Shown: one piece after another, positions 52,280 to 59,766 of the stretch
Numbering within the stretch: position 1 is the stretch's first letter
Layout: each line of letters starts with the position of its first letter
Assembly (NCBI RefSeq): GCF_018362975.1
Contig: NZ_CP074371.1
Span: forward strand, 6,820,001 to 6,884,000
Length of the DNA: 64,000 bases
Origin: Nocardia tengchongensis
GTDB lineage: Bacteria > Actinomycetota > Actinomycetes > Mycobacteriales > Mycobacteriaceae
Reading direction: 5' to 3'
Program-made: the position numbers and the translations under genes
The notes under the pieces: generated by a model
What the model was told of the DNA's origin: nothing
Databases searched by the model: none
The model's input: only the letters and a program-made list of their open reading frames with translations

Positions 52280-52295
52280 TAGCAAACGCTTGCTA
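52280..52295. promoter_or_regulatory. Palindrome TAGCAAACGCTTGCTA between divergent genes
   Basis: Perfect 6-bp arms around ACGC, 11 bp upstream of the DapB-like ATG and 30 bp upstream of the SnoaL ATG. Composition and size fit a TetR-family operator; no TetR gene is adjacent. Confidence 0.5.
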
Positions 52296-52325
52296 GGTCG
52301 GTGTCCGATTCGGCTACATTGCGGT

Positions 52326-52808
52326 ATGGATTTCGCAGCACTCGAATCGATTCGCGCACTCAAGTACCGCTACCTGCGCACCCTGGACCTGAAGCAGTGG
52401 GACGACTTCGCGGACACGCTGTGCCACGACATCGTCGGCTCATACGGCTCCCCCTCGGGCGGACTGCCCGCGCAGTTCACCAGCCGCGACCAGATCGTGG
52501 ACTACATGCGAGGGGCGCTGGGCGGCAACATCATCACCGTGCACGTCGCCAACCACCCCGAGATCACCGTCGACGGCGACACCGCCTCGGGCAGCTGGTG
52601 CCTCGAGGACACGGTGATCGCCGCCGACTACGGGCTGCTCATCCGCGGCGCGGCCTACTACCACGACACCTACCGCCGCGAGGACGGCGTATGGCGCATC
52701 GCCACCACCGGCTACCAGCGCATCTACGAGTCCAAGATGCTCACCGGCGAGCTGCCCGGCTATGCGCTGACAGCCAACCGCTGGGCGCCGGCCGAAGAGA
52801 ACCGCTGA
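52326..52808 (+). CDS. SnoaL-like / nuclear transport factor 2-fold protein
   Basis: A 160-residue SnoaL_4-type protein: SIRALKYRYLRTLDLKQWDDFADTLCHDIVGSYG, ITVDGDTASGSWCLEDTVIAA and HDTYRREDGVWRIATTGYQRIYE. Related proteins act in aromatic-compound and steroid metabolism as dehydratase-like or ring-hydroxylating-β-like folds. Divergent from the DapB-like gene behind a palindrome, so both may answer to one repressor. Confidence 0.82.
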   Translation: MDFAALESIRALKYRYLRTLDLKQWDDFADTLCHDIVGSYGSPSGGLPAQFTSRDQIVDYMRGALGGNIITVHVANHPEITVDGDTASGSWCLEDTVIAADYGLLIRGAAYYHDTYRREDGVWRIATTGYQRIYESKMLTGELPGYALTANRWAPAEENR

Positions 52809-52820
52809 CCGCCTGACCCC

Positions 52821-53495
52821 TCAGCGCTCGGCGGCGTCGACCGCCTTGCGCACGGTGTCGGCATCGGCCTGCGCCGCCCCGTGCTCCCAGAACGGTTCAC
52901 CGGCCGCGTAGGGCGTGCCGTAGACCGGGGTTCCCGGCTGGGTGCGCCAGCTCTCGGCGAGCGCGCCGATGTCGAGGGTGTCGTAGCCGAGCGCGCCGAT
53001 CAGTTCCGCCGCAGCGGTTTTCGCCTCGCCGTCGTCCCCGGCGATGGGGAGGACGGTGCGCTCGTCACCGGCGGGGTGAGCCAGGACCGCGAGGTGCTTG
53101 TAGAAGATGTTGTTGAACGCCTTCACGACTCGTGCACGCGGCAGATGCCGTTGCAGCAGTTCGGAACTGGTCGATACCCCCGCGTCCAGGTCGGCGATCT
53201 CGCCGTCGCGCTCGGGGTAGTAGTTGTTGGTGTCGATGACCACCTTGCCGACCAGCTGCTCGGCCGGAACCTGCCGGTAGGCCTTCAGCGGGACCGTCAC
53301 GACCACGACGTCCCCCGCGGCGGCCGCCTCGGCCGGGGTGGCGGCGCGGGCGCGCTCCCCCAGTTCCGCGACCAGTTCGGCCAGCGTCTCGGGCCCTCGC
53401 GAATTGCTCAGCACCACATCGATCCCCGCGGCCACGGCCAGCCGGGCCAGGGTGCCGCCGATATTGCCGCTTCCGATCAATCCAAGCGTCGTCAT
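52821..53495 (-). CDS. NADP oxidoreductase, coenzyme F420-dependent-like (NPD-type)
   Basis: A 224-residue Rossmann protein: LGLIGSGNIGGTLARLAVAAG (GxGxxG), VVLSNSRGPETLAELVAELG with the Asn-Ser-Arg typical of NADP binding in F420-dependent NADP reductases, KVVIDTNNYYPERDGE and VVKAFNNIFYKHLA. May transfer hydride between NADPH and F420 or another acceptor. ATG 53495; the upstream in-frame codons to 53543 are not needed. Confidence 0.82.
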   Translation of the reverse strand: MTTLGLIGSGNIGGTLARLAVAAGIDVVLSNSRGPETLAELVAELGERARAATPAEAAAAGDVVVVTVPLKAYRQVPAEQLVGKVVIDTNNYYPERDGEIADLDAGVSTSSELLQRHLPRARVVKAFNNIFYKHLAVLAHPAGDERTVLPIAGDDGEAKTAAAELIGALGYDTLDIGALAESWRTQPGTPVYGTPYAAGEPFWEHGAAQADADTVRKAVDAAER

Positions 53496-53577
53496 GACCG
53501 CAGCCAACGCGGGCCCGGCCGGGGTTGTTCCCTCAGCCGGCACCGGCCCACGCCCGCGGGAACCCGCCGGGCGGCCT

Positions 53578-54537
53578 TCAGCCCATGGTGATGGCGTCCA
53601 AGCGGGTACGCAGGAACTCCGCGGAGATCACCGGTTCCAGGCCCGCGACTCGGCCGATCGGCGGGTCCAGCGGTGTCACCCGGGCATCGTGGTCAAGTTC
53701 GTAGAAGTAGATCAGCGACACCAGATCCTCGTCGGGCGCCGCGGCCTGCGGCGGCAGCACCCGGTGCCGACCGGCGGGCCAGCGGTGGCCGCTCCAATAC
53801 GACAGCAGGTCACCGATGTTCACGGTGACGGCCGACGGGTCGTAGGGCGCGTCGGCCCAGCCGCCGTCGTCGGTGTAGACCTGCAACCCGCCCGCCCCGG
53901 GCTGGCGGTCCAGGACCGTGACGGTGCCGAAGTCGGTGTGCGGGCCGATGCGGAACTGCCCGGGTTCGGGCGGGCCGATCTCGGTCAGCGGCGGGTAGCG
54001 GTTGATGTTGCAGGTCCAGGTGGGGCGGCTCGCGAGATGCTCGAAAGGGTTGTGCGGCAGGTCGAGCGTCGCTGCGAACAGGGCGAGCAGCTCGTCGGAC
54101 AGGACGCGGACGGCGTCGGTGTAGGCCACGAACAGCTCGCGCAGTTCGCCCACCTCGTCGGGCCAGACATTGTCGAGGAACCAGACCCGATCCACGAGCG
54201 GGTCACCGGTGCGGGTGTCGGCGCCGACGGCGAAGGTCTCCTTCAGATCCGGCGGCGTCACAGTGCCCTCCGCATAGCCGTTGGCCTCCATCCCGGGACC
54301 GATCCAGCCGCGACCGCCGACCGACACCGCATAGCGCTGCTTCACCTCCGGGGGTAGCGCGAAGAAGCGGCGGGCCGCGACCCGCAGCCGATCCGGAAGT
54401 CCGTGCGGCACGCCGTGTCCGCGCACCAGCAGGAACCCGGCGCGGCGCAGGCCCGCATCCACGTCGCGCAGCACGCCCGCCGCGGATTCGCCACCCTCGC
54501 GCCAGCGGTCGAGGTCGATCGTCGCGATGGGGGTCAT
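53578..54537 (-). CDS. 2-oxoglutarate/Fe(II) oxygenase, isopenicillin-N-synthase family
   Basis: A 319-residue 2OG-Fe(II) oxygenase. N-terminal DIOX_N domain (IATIDLDRWREGG … FLLVRGHGVPHGLPDRL); catalytic double-stranded helix with iron ligands HTD in RIGPHTDFGTVTVLDRQ and the distal His in AGRHRVLPP, with Arg-x-Ser-like 2OG site partly present. Family members include gibberellin oxidases, thymine-7-hydroxylase and others. ATG 54537 overlaps the deaminase stop (ATGA), and the deaminase overlaps the permease the same way, so three genes are tightly coupled; a nucleobase or related nitrogen heterocycle is the likely substrate. Confidence 0.87.
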   Translation of the reverse strand: MTPIATIDLDRWREGGESAAGVLRDVDAGLRRAGFLLVRGHGVPHGLPDRLRVAARRFFALPPEVKQRYAVSVGGRGWIGPGMEANGYAEGTVTPPDLKETFAVGADTRTGDPLVDRVWFLDNVWPDEVGELRELFVAYTDAVRVLSDELLALFAATLDLPHNPFEHLASRPTWTCNINRYPPLTEIGPPEPGQFRIGPHTDFGTVTVLDRQPGAGGLQVYTDDGGWADAPYDPSAVTVNIGDLLSYWSGHRWPAGRHRVLPPQAAAPDEDLVSLIYFYELDHDARVTPLDPPIGRVAGLEPVISAEFLRTRLDAITMG

Positions 54538-54992
54538 TCCGCCACTCCTATGTCCTCGTTCCAGAGTTCGGGCCGTTCGGCGATGAAGCGGGTCATCATG
54601 TCGACGCAGGCCGGATCGTCGAGCACGGTGACCGAAACCCCGTGTTCGGCAAGCCAATCGTGCCCGCCGGTGAAGGTGCGCGACTCCCCCACGATGACCG
54701 CGCCGATGCCGAACTGGCGCACCAGGCCGCTGCAGTACCAGCACGGGGACAGCGTGGTGACCATGATGGTGTCGCGGTAGTCGCGGCGGCGGCCCGCGGC
54801 GCGGAAGGCGTCGGTCTCGGCGTGCACGCTGGGGTCGTCGTGCTGGATGCGGCGATTGTGGCCGCGCCCGAGCAGGTTTCCGGCGCTGTCGAACAGGGCC
54901 GCCCCGATCGGAATCCCGCCCTCCCGCAGGCCGAGTTGCGCCTCGTCGTAGGCGGTGGCCAGCAGTTGCTCAGCAATGATCATGCCGATCAT
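54534..54992 (-). CDS. Cytidine/deoxycytidylate deaminase-family nucleobase deaminase
   Basis: A 152-residue zinc deaminase: HAE motif in PSVHAETDAFRAAG and PCxxC in LSPCWYCSGLVRQFG (zinc ligands His, Cys, Cys; catalytic Glu). Layout matches yeast-type cytosine deaminase and guanine deaminase-like proteins (FIAERPELWNEDI at the end is characteristic of fungal/bacterial cytosine deaminases). Start ATG 54992 overlaps the permease stop. Likely substrate is cytosine or a related base brought in by the upstream permease. Confidence 0.87.
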   Translation of the reverse strand: MIGMIIAEQLLATAYDEAQLGLREGGIPIGAALFDSAGNLLGRGHNRRIQHDDPSVHAETDAFRAAGRRRDYRDTIMVTTLSPCWYCSGLVRQFGIGAVIVGESRTFTGGHDWLAEHGVSVTVLDDPACVDMMTRFIAERPELWNEDIGVAE

Positions 54993-56377
54993 GCTGCCAC
55001 CGCCGCGCGCGAGATCCGGGAGCGCGCTAAGAGGGCGTAGGCCGCGCCGGAGAGCAGGAAGCCGATGAAGAAGGTGATGTCACCCAGCTGTGGGAAGGCC
55101 TTCGCGACGGCGCCGACGAACTTCTGCTGATTGGAGAACAGCAGCACGGACACGATCAGTCCGATCAGGAAGGCAGCCACCCCACCCCAATTCGAGTAGC
55201 CGCGGTCGTAGAGCAGGTGATCGATGCGCCGCCCGCGGCGCAGATACTCGTCGACGAACACCACCCCGAGCCACGGTCCGATCCAGTAGGCCACGATCAG
55301 CAGGAAGCCCTCGTAGTCGGCGGCCGCGTCCGGCAGCGCCCACCAGGCGACCAGGAAGCCGACCACCCCGAAGACCACCGACACCAGCGCGCGTTGCATG
55401 CGCACCGAGAACTTGAATCCCATGGTGACGAAAGCCATTGCCCCCGAATAGATATTGAGCGCGTTGGCGGCTACCGCGCCGACCGCGATGGCCAGCAGCG
55501 TCAGGTCCGCCAGCGGGGTGGGCAGCTCGGCGGTGAAGACGTCGGTGGGACTGCCCTGCGCGGTGGTCGTCACCGTCGCGGAAGCCGCGCCCAACAGCTC
55601 CAGCCAGCAGCAGGACAGGAACAGGCCCAGCGCCGCGTACCCGCCGACCGCGGCCCGCGCTGCCGTGGCGGGCAGGTAGCGGGAGTAGTCCGCCGCGTAG
55701 GGATTCCAGCCCGCCGCATAGCCGAACGCGGTGCCCACGGTGAGCAGGAATCCACCCGCGCCGCCCAGGCCCCCGGCCGGTGCGGGCGCGCCGAGGTGAG
55801 CCTTGCCGAGGATCACCACGGTGACGATGAGGAACACGATGGCCAGCACCGGGAAGGCGAAGCGTTCCACGGCCTGCACCAGGTTGTGCCCGACGACCGC
55901 GAAGACGGTCTGCGCCACCACGATCAGCAGCAGTGCGGCCGGTTTCGGCAGTCCGGTCAGGGTGTTGAGCGCGAACGCGCCGCTGACGGAGTTGGTGGCG
56001 AACCACCCGACGCCGCACATCACCGACATGAAGGTCGCCGGCAGGATATTGCCGCGATGGCCGAAGGCCAAGCGGCCCAGCACCATTTGCGGCACCCCGT
56101 GCAGCGGGCCGCGAGCCGACAGCAGATAGTGGGCCACCGCACCCAGGGCGGTGCCCAGGGCCAGGCCCAGGCTCGCCTGCCAGAAGTTCATGCCGTACGC
56201 TGTGACGGCGAGGACGCCCACGAAGACGGTGGCGAACTCCATGTTCGGAGACATCCACGTCCACAACAGTTCTCGTGGCGTACCGTGCCGGGCGTCCTCG
56301 GGGATGCGCTCGTCACCGCCGGGTTCCACGGCGATCACGCGATCGCCGTAGGCCGGCCGGGCCTCGGTGTCTGTCAT
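54989..56377 (-). CDS. NCS1-family nucleobase (cytosine-type) permease
   Basis: A 462-residue membrane transporter with about twelve hydrophobic segments: LLWTWMSPNMEFATVFVGVLAV at the first, LVQAVERFAFPVLAIVFLIV in the middle and FFIGFLLSGAAYALLARSRI at the end. The NCS1 features SPNMEFATVFVG and NPYAADYSRYLP are those of cytosine permease CodB-like proteins. ATG 56377 follows GGCAGGTGAG. First gene of the permease–deaminase–oxygenase operon; a conserved 65-bp element lies 44–108 bp upstream. Confidence 0.9.
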   Translation of the reverse strand: MTDTEARPAYGDRVIAVEPGGDERIPEDARHGTPRELLWTWMSPNMEFATVFVGVLAVTAYGMNFWQASLGLALGTALGAVAHYLLSARGPLHGVPQMVLGRLAFGHRGNILPATFMSVMCGVGWFATNSVSGAFALNTLTGLPKPAALLLIVVAQTVFAVVGHNLVQAVERFAFPVLAIVFLIVTVVILGKAHLGAPAPAGGLGGAGGFLLTVGTAFGYAAGWNPYAADYSRYLPATAARAAVGGYAALGLFLSCCWLELLGAASATVTTTAQGSPTDVFTAELPTPLADLTLLAIAVGAVAANALNIYSGAMAFVTMGFKFSVRMQRALVSVVFGVVGFLVAWWALPDAAADYEGFLLIVAYWIGPWLGVVFVDEYLRRGRRIDHLLYDRGYSNWGGVAAFLIGLIVSVLLFSNQQKFVGAVAKAFPQLGDITFFIGFLLSGAAYALLARSRISRAAVAA

Positions 56378-56420
56378 TGCTCTCACCTGCCACTCGTCGG
56401 TCGATCGAGATCGGTGTACC

Positions 56421-56485
56421 GACCTGCCAGAATTGTGCGGCCCGGATTGTTGCCCCGAGATGAATCGACGTTACCGACGCGAACC
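56421..56485 (-). promoter_or_regulatory. Conserved ~65-bp element upstream of the cytosine-type permease
   Basis: About 51 of 66 aligned positions match the element at 59586–59651 upstream of the APC permease. Shared blocks (plus strand) are GACCTGC, AATTGTGCGG, GTTGCCC, ATGAA and GTTACCG. On the permease strand the blocks read GGTAAC … GCAAC, similar to GlnR-type GTNAC/GNAAC half sites, followed by CACAATT. It may contain the promoter and activator sites of a nitrogen regulon. Confidence 0.65.
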
Positions 56486-56531
56486 AATATCCTGGCTTCA
56501 GTTCGCTGAATTCAGCCGCTAGGGTGAGGAC

Positions 56532-57374
56532 ATGGACAACGCCTTCGCCCGCGACCTGTGGCGGGTGCTCGAACCGCTGCACGCCATCACCTATTTCGCC
56601 GCCGACTGCCGGGCCGCCAACAAGGCCGTCGGCCTGCGCGGCTACTGGATGGGCTACTTCGCGGCCCGCTCCGCACCGTTCGGCGCGGTCGGTCCGTCGG
56701 TGGTGGAGGCGACCTTCTACGGCTTCCATCCGGCCATGGTCCGGCGGGCCATCCCCGACGCCTGGACCTACGCCACGCCCGAGGCGGTCATCGCGACCCG
56801 CACCATCGCGGCGGCGGCCGTGCTGCGGACCATCGTGCCCGATATCGCGACCGTCGCCGCCCGCACCGTCCCGCACTTACAGCGGGCCGTCGAGGCCGCT
56901 CCCGCCGGGGGCCGCGCGCTCTTCGCCGCCAACCGCGACCTGCCCACACCTGGTGACGCCGTGCACGCGCTCTGGCAGGCGGTCACCGCGCTGCGCGAAC
57001 ACCGCGGCGACGGCCATGTGGCGTGCCTGCTGAGCGAGGGCATCGACGGCTGCGAGGCGCACGTGCTGTTCTCGGCCGCCAACGGCTTCCCCGTGCAGAT
57101 CATGCGCGACAACCGCGGGTGGACCGAAAATGATTGGCAGGCAGCGCACGAACGACTCACCGCCCGCGGGCTGCTCGACGCCGACGGCATCACCGCGGCC
57201 GGGCGCGCCCTGCGCGAGCACATCGAGGCCCGCACCGACGCCCTCGCCATGACCGCCTACCGCGACGTCCCCGGCATGGTCGAAACCCTCGCGGCGCTCA
57301 CCCCCGCCGCCCGCGCCGTGGCCCGCAGCGGCGAGGTCCCCTACCCGAACCCGATGGGCGCCGATCCGGCCTGA
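56532..57374 (+). CDS. SCO6745-family (HTH_67) helical protein
   Basis: A 280-residue protein of the actinobacterial SCO6745/SalK-like family: ARDLWRVLEPLHAITYFAAD, GYWMGYFAARSAPFGAVGPSVVEATFYGFHPAMVRRAIPDAW and the C-terminal winged-helix-like part (GWTENDWQAAHERLTARGLLDADGITAAGRALRE). Members are annotated as hypothetical or regulatory; function unproven. Divergent from the permease operon. Its stop is two bases from the opposing methyltransferase stop. Confidence 0.8.
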   Translation: MDNAFARDLWRVLEPLHAITYFAADCRAANKAVGLRGYWMGYFAARSAPFGAVGPSVVEATFYGFHPAMVRRAIPDAWTYATPEAVIATRTIAAAAVLRTIVPDIATVAARTVPHLQRAVEAAPAGGRALFAANRDLPTPGDAVHALWQAVTALREHRGDGHVACLLSEGIDGCEAHVLFSAANGFPVQIMRDNRGWTENDWQAAHERLTARGLLDADGITAAGRALREHIEARTDALAMTAYRDVPGMVETLAALTPAARAVARSGEVPYPNPMGADPA

Positions 57375-57375
57375 T

Positions 57376-57948
57376 TCACCAGACGCCGGGGACCAGCTTC
57401 CTGGTGGTCAGCCGGTAGTTCTCGTAAGGGGCGCCGAGGGTTTCGACCAGCGTGCGCTCCTCCAGCCGGATGCGGCGCAGGAACGCGTAGACGGGGACCA
57501 CGCTGGTGAGCAGCAGGCCGAGATAGTTGCCCGACGCCAGCCCGAAGCCGACGGTGATGAGCAGAACGCCGGTGTAGGACGGGTGCCGCACCCACCGGTA
57601 CGGCCCGTGACTGATCACCGGCTGATCGGCGTCCACCTCGACGGTGGTCCGGAAATGCTTGCCCAGCACCGTGATCGCCCATCCGCGCACCGCCAGGCCG
57701 AGCCACATCAGCGCGATGCCCACCACCTGCCAGGCCACCGCGGGCCCGGGGAATCGCAGCGGACTGTCCAGCGGCAGCAGGATCCCGGTGAAGCTGGCGA
57801 CGGTCATGGCGGCCGCCACCAGCAGCATGATCGCCAGCCGGGTGCCGCCGTCGCCCGCGGTGGATCCGGTGCCGCGGACGCGATCCCGCAGCCGCAGGCC
57901 GATTTCGAGGGCCAGCCACATCCAGCTGGTGTACACGGCGATGGTCAT
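57376..57948 (-). CDS. Isoprenylcysteine carboxyl methyltransferase-family membrane protein
   Basis: A 190-residue membrane protein: four to five hydrophobic segments and the ICMT motif FRTTVEVDADQPVISHGPYRWVRHPSYTGVLLITVGFGLA plus RIRLEERTLVETLGAPYENYR. Bacterial members methylate unknown isoprenoid or phospholipid substrates using S-adenosylmethionine. ATG 57948. Convergent with the SCO6745-like gene. Confidence 0.88.
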   Translation of the reverse strand: MTIAVYTSWMWLALEIGLRLRDRVRGTGSTAGDGGTRLAIMLLVAAAMTVASFTGILLPLDSPLRFPGPAVAWQVVGIALMWLGLAVRGWAITVLGKHFRTTVEVDADQPVISHGPYRWVRHPSYTGVLLITVGFGLASGNYLGLLLTSVVPVYAFLRRIRLEERTLVETLGAPYENYRLTTRKLVPGVW

Positions 57949-58043
57949 ACCCTCGAGCCTGCCATCCGCGGGTGCGGGGGCGCATCCGGGACACCCCCGA
58001 CACCCACCCCGAGAATCCCGGTGCCGGGCAGCGGTTTCCGCCC

Positions 58044-59558
58044 TCAGCGCTCGTGGGACTCCTCGAGCACGGTCCGGCCCAGCAGCGCGTAGCGGTCGGG
58101 GTCGGTGCGTTTCAGGTAGAGGGCGAAGCCGATCCCGGCGAGGGCCACGGCCGCCACCAGGTACGGCGTCGCCTTCAGGATCATCGAGCCGGCCTCGCTT
58201 CCGGCGGCGGTGTCCATATTGAGGACCAGCAGCAGGACCACGCCGATCATGGCCACGCCGCCGGCGAGCGGGGCCACCAGAGTCCGGAACCAGTGCCGGG
58301 TTTCGGGGTGGTTGGTGCGGAAGTAGGCGATCACCGAGAACGAGCACACCGCTTGCACGATCAGGATCGCCATGGTGCCCAGGACCGCCATCAGGGTGTA
58401 GAGACCGGCGTAGGGATCCTTGCCGGCCAGGCCGAAGGCCAGCACCACCAGGGCCGAGAAGACGGTCTGCGCCAGACCCGCGAGGTAGGGGGATCCGTTC
58501 TGCGGGTGTGTCTTTCCGATGGTGCGCTGCAGTGCGGGCACCACGTCTTCGCGGCCGAGCGCGTAGAGGTAGCGGGCGGCGCAGTTGTGGAAGGCCATGC
58601 CGCAGGCCAGTGATCCGGTGACCATGAGCCACTGCATGGTGTCCACGGCCCAGTGCCCGACATAGCGTTCGGTGGGCGCGAAGAACAGGTTCATCGGGTT
58701 GTCGGAGCCCGCCAGCTCCATGGCCTTGTCCTGGCCGTTGCCGGAGATGGTCATCCAGGAGATGAACAGGTAGAACGCGCCGACACCGAGGACGGCGATC
58801 ATGGTGGCACGCGGGATGATTCGCTTGGGATCCTTGGATTCCTCACCGTAGATCGCGGTGGATTCGAAGCCCACCCAGGACCAGAAGGCGAAGAACAGGC
58901 CCAGTCCCGCGGACGCGCCGTGGAAGGCGTTGACCGGGTTGATCGGAGCCAGCGACAGCCCGTCGGGTCCGCCGCCGTGCAGCAGTACCGACACGCCCAT
59001 GACGGTCAGCACCGTGACCTCGGTGGCCAGCAGGACGACGAGCAGCCGTTCGGCCACCGCGACACCGAACCAGGTGCCCAGTCCGTTGATCACCAGCATG
59101 AGGATCGCGAACACCCACCACGGAATGTTCACGCCCACCTGGTCGGCGACGGTGTTGTGCGCGAAGCTGGAGAAGATGCCGATCAGCGACGGCTCGAAGA
59201 CCATGTAGGCGAAGGTGGCCAGCAGTCCCGCCGACAGACCCGCGGTGCGGCCCAAGCCGTAGGAGATGAAGCCGTAGAACGCGCCGGTCGTGGTGATGTG
59301 CTTGGCCATCGTGGTGTAGCCGACGCTGAACACGGCCAGCACCACCATGGCGATCAGAAACGCCGCGGGCGTGCCGATTCCACTGCCCGCCGACATCATG
59401 AAGGGCACATTGCCGGTCATGGCGGTGATCGGCGCGGCCGTGGCGACGGCCATGAACACCACCCCGACCAGTCCGACCACATTGGGTTTCAGCCGGGCGA
59501 CCGCCGGTTCGGATGTGTCTGATCCCCCCGAAAGGACGGTTGGTGAACTCGGTTCCAT
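58044..59558 (-). CDS. APC-family amino acid/amine permease
   Basis: A 504-residue transporter with about twelve hydrophobic segments: LKPNVVGLVGVVFMAVATAAPITAMTGN at the first (the family's AAPITAM signature), TGAFYGFISYGLGRTAGLSAGLLATFAYMV, and VGFESTAIYGEESKDPKRIIPRATM in the middle. Takes up an amino acid, polyamine or β-alanine-like compound. ATG 59558 follows GAGGAG. Upstream is the second copy of the 65-bp element. Beyond it lie PucR, MmsA and an aminotransferase, which suggests the imported compound is an ω-amino acid or amine. Confidence 0.88.
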   Translation of the reverse strand: MEPSSPTVLSGGSDTSEPAVARLKPNVVGLVGVVFMAVATAAPITAMTGNVPFMMSAGSGIGTPAAFLIAMVVLAVFSVGYTTMAKHITTTGAFYGFISYGLGRTAGLSAGLLATFAYMVFEPSLIGIFSSFAHNTVADQVGVNIPWWVFAILMLVINGLGTWFGVAVAERLLVVLLATEVTVLTVMGVSVLLHGGGPDGLSLAPINPVNAFHGASAGLGLFFAFWSWVGFESTAIYGEESKDPKRIIPRATMIAVLGVGAFYLFISWMTISGNGQDKAMELAGSDNPMNLFFAPTERYVGHWAVDTMQWLMVTGSLACGMAFHNCAARYLYALGREDVVPALQRTIGKTHPQNGSPYLAGLAQTVFSALVVLAFGLAGKDPYAGLYTLMAVLGTMAILIVQAVCSFSVIAYFRTNHPETRHWFRTLVAPLAGGVAMIGVVLLLVLNMDTAAGSEAGSMILKATPYLVAAVALAGIGFALYLKRTDPDRYALLGRTVLEESHER

Positions 59559-59585
59559 GGTGCAACTCCTCATTCTCGGTCAACT

Positions 59586-59651
59586 GACCTGCGAGGAATT
59601 GTGCGGACGGGAATGTTGCCCGGATATGAAACGGAGTTACCGGAAGAAACC
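59586..59651 (-). promoter_or_regulatory. Second copy of the conserved ~65-bp element, upstream of the APC permease
   Basis: Located 28–93 bp upstream of ATG 59558, in the same orientation relative to its gene as the copy at 56421–56485. Highest similarity is in AATTGTGCGG, GTTGCCC, ATGAA and GTTACCG. GAAAC occurs here twice on the plus strand (…ATGAAAC… and …AGAAACC), which strengthens the resemblance to GlnR half sites. Confidence 0.65.
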
Positions 59652-59766
59652 AGAGGTATGACCCGGGTCACTTTCCTTACGGTCGAACGGAAATTGCGCC
59701 GGGCACTTTACGGATCGTATGGCACGCAAGGCGTTCGAACGGCCGCCACCACGGATCCGGTGCGCC

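Noticed and set aside
56421..59651. Shared peptide-coding sequence on the plus strand (Cys-rich reading LTCEELCGRECC)
   Set aside because: A one-base indel and stop codons break the frame between the two copies, so conservation is at the DNA or RNA level, not protein.
56421..59651. Guanidine (ykkC) riboswitch as explanation of the shared leader
   Set aside because: The ACGR loops and conserved GGG/ACACGG blocks of the known guanidine classes are not visible.
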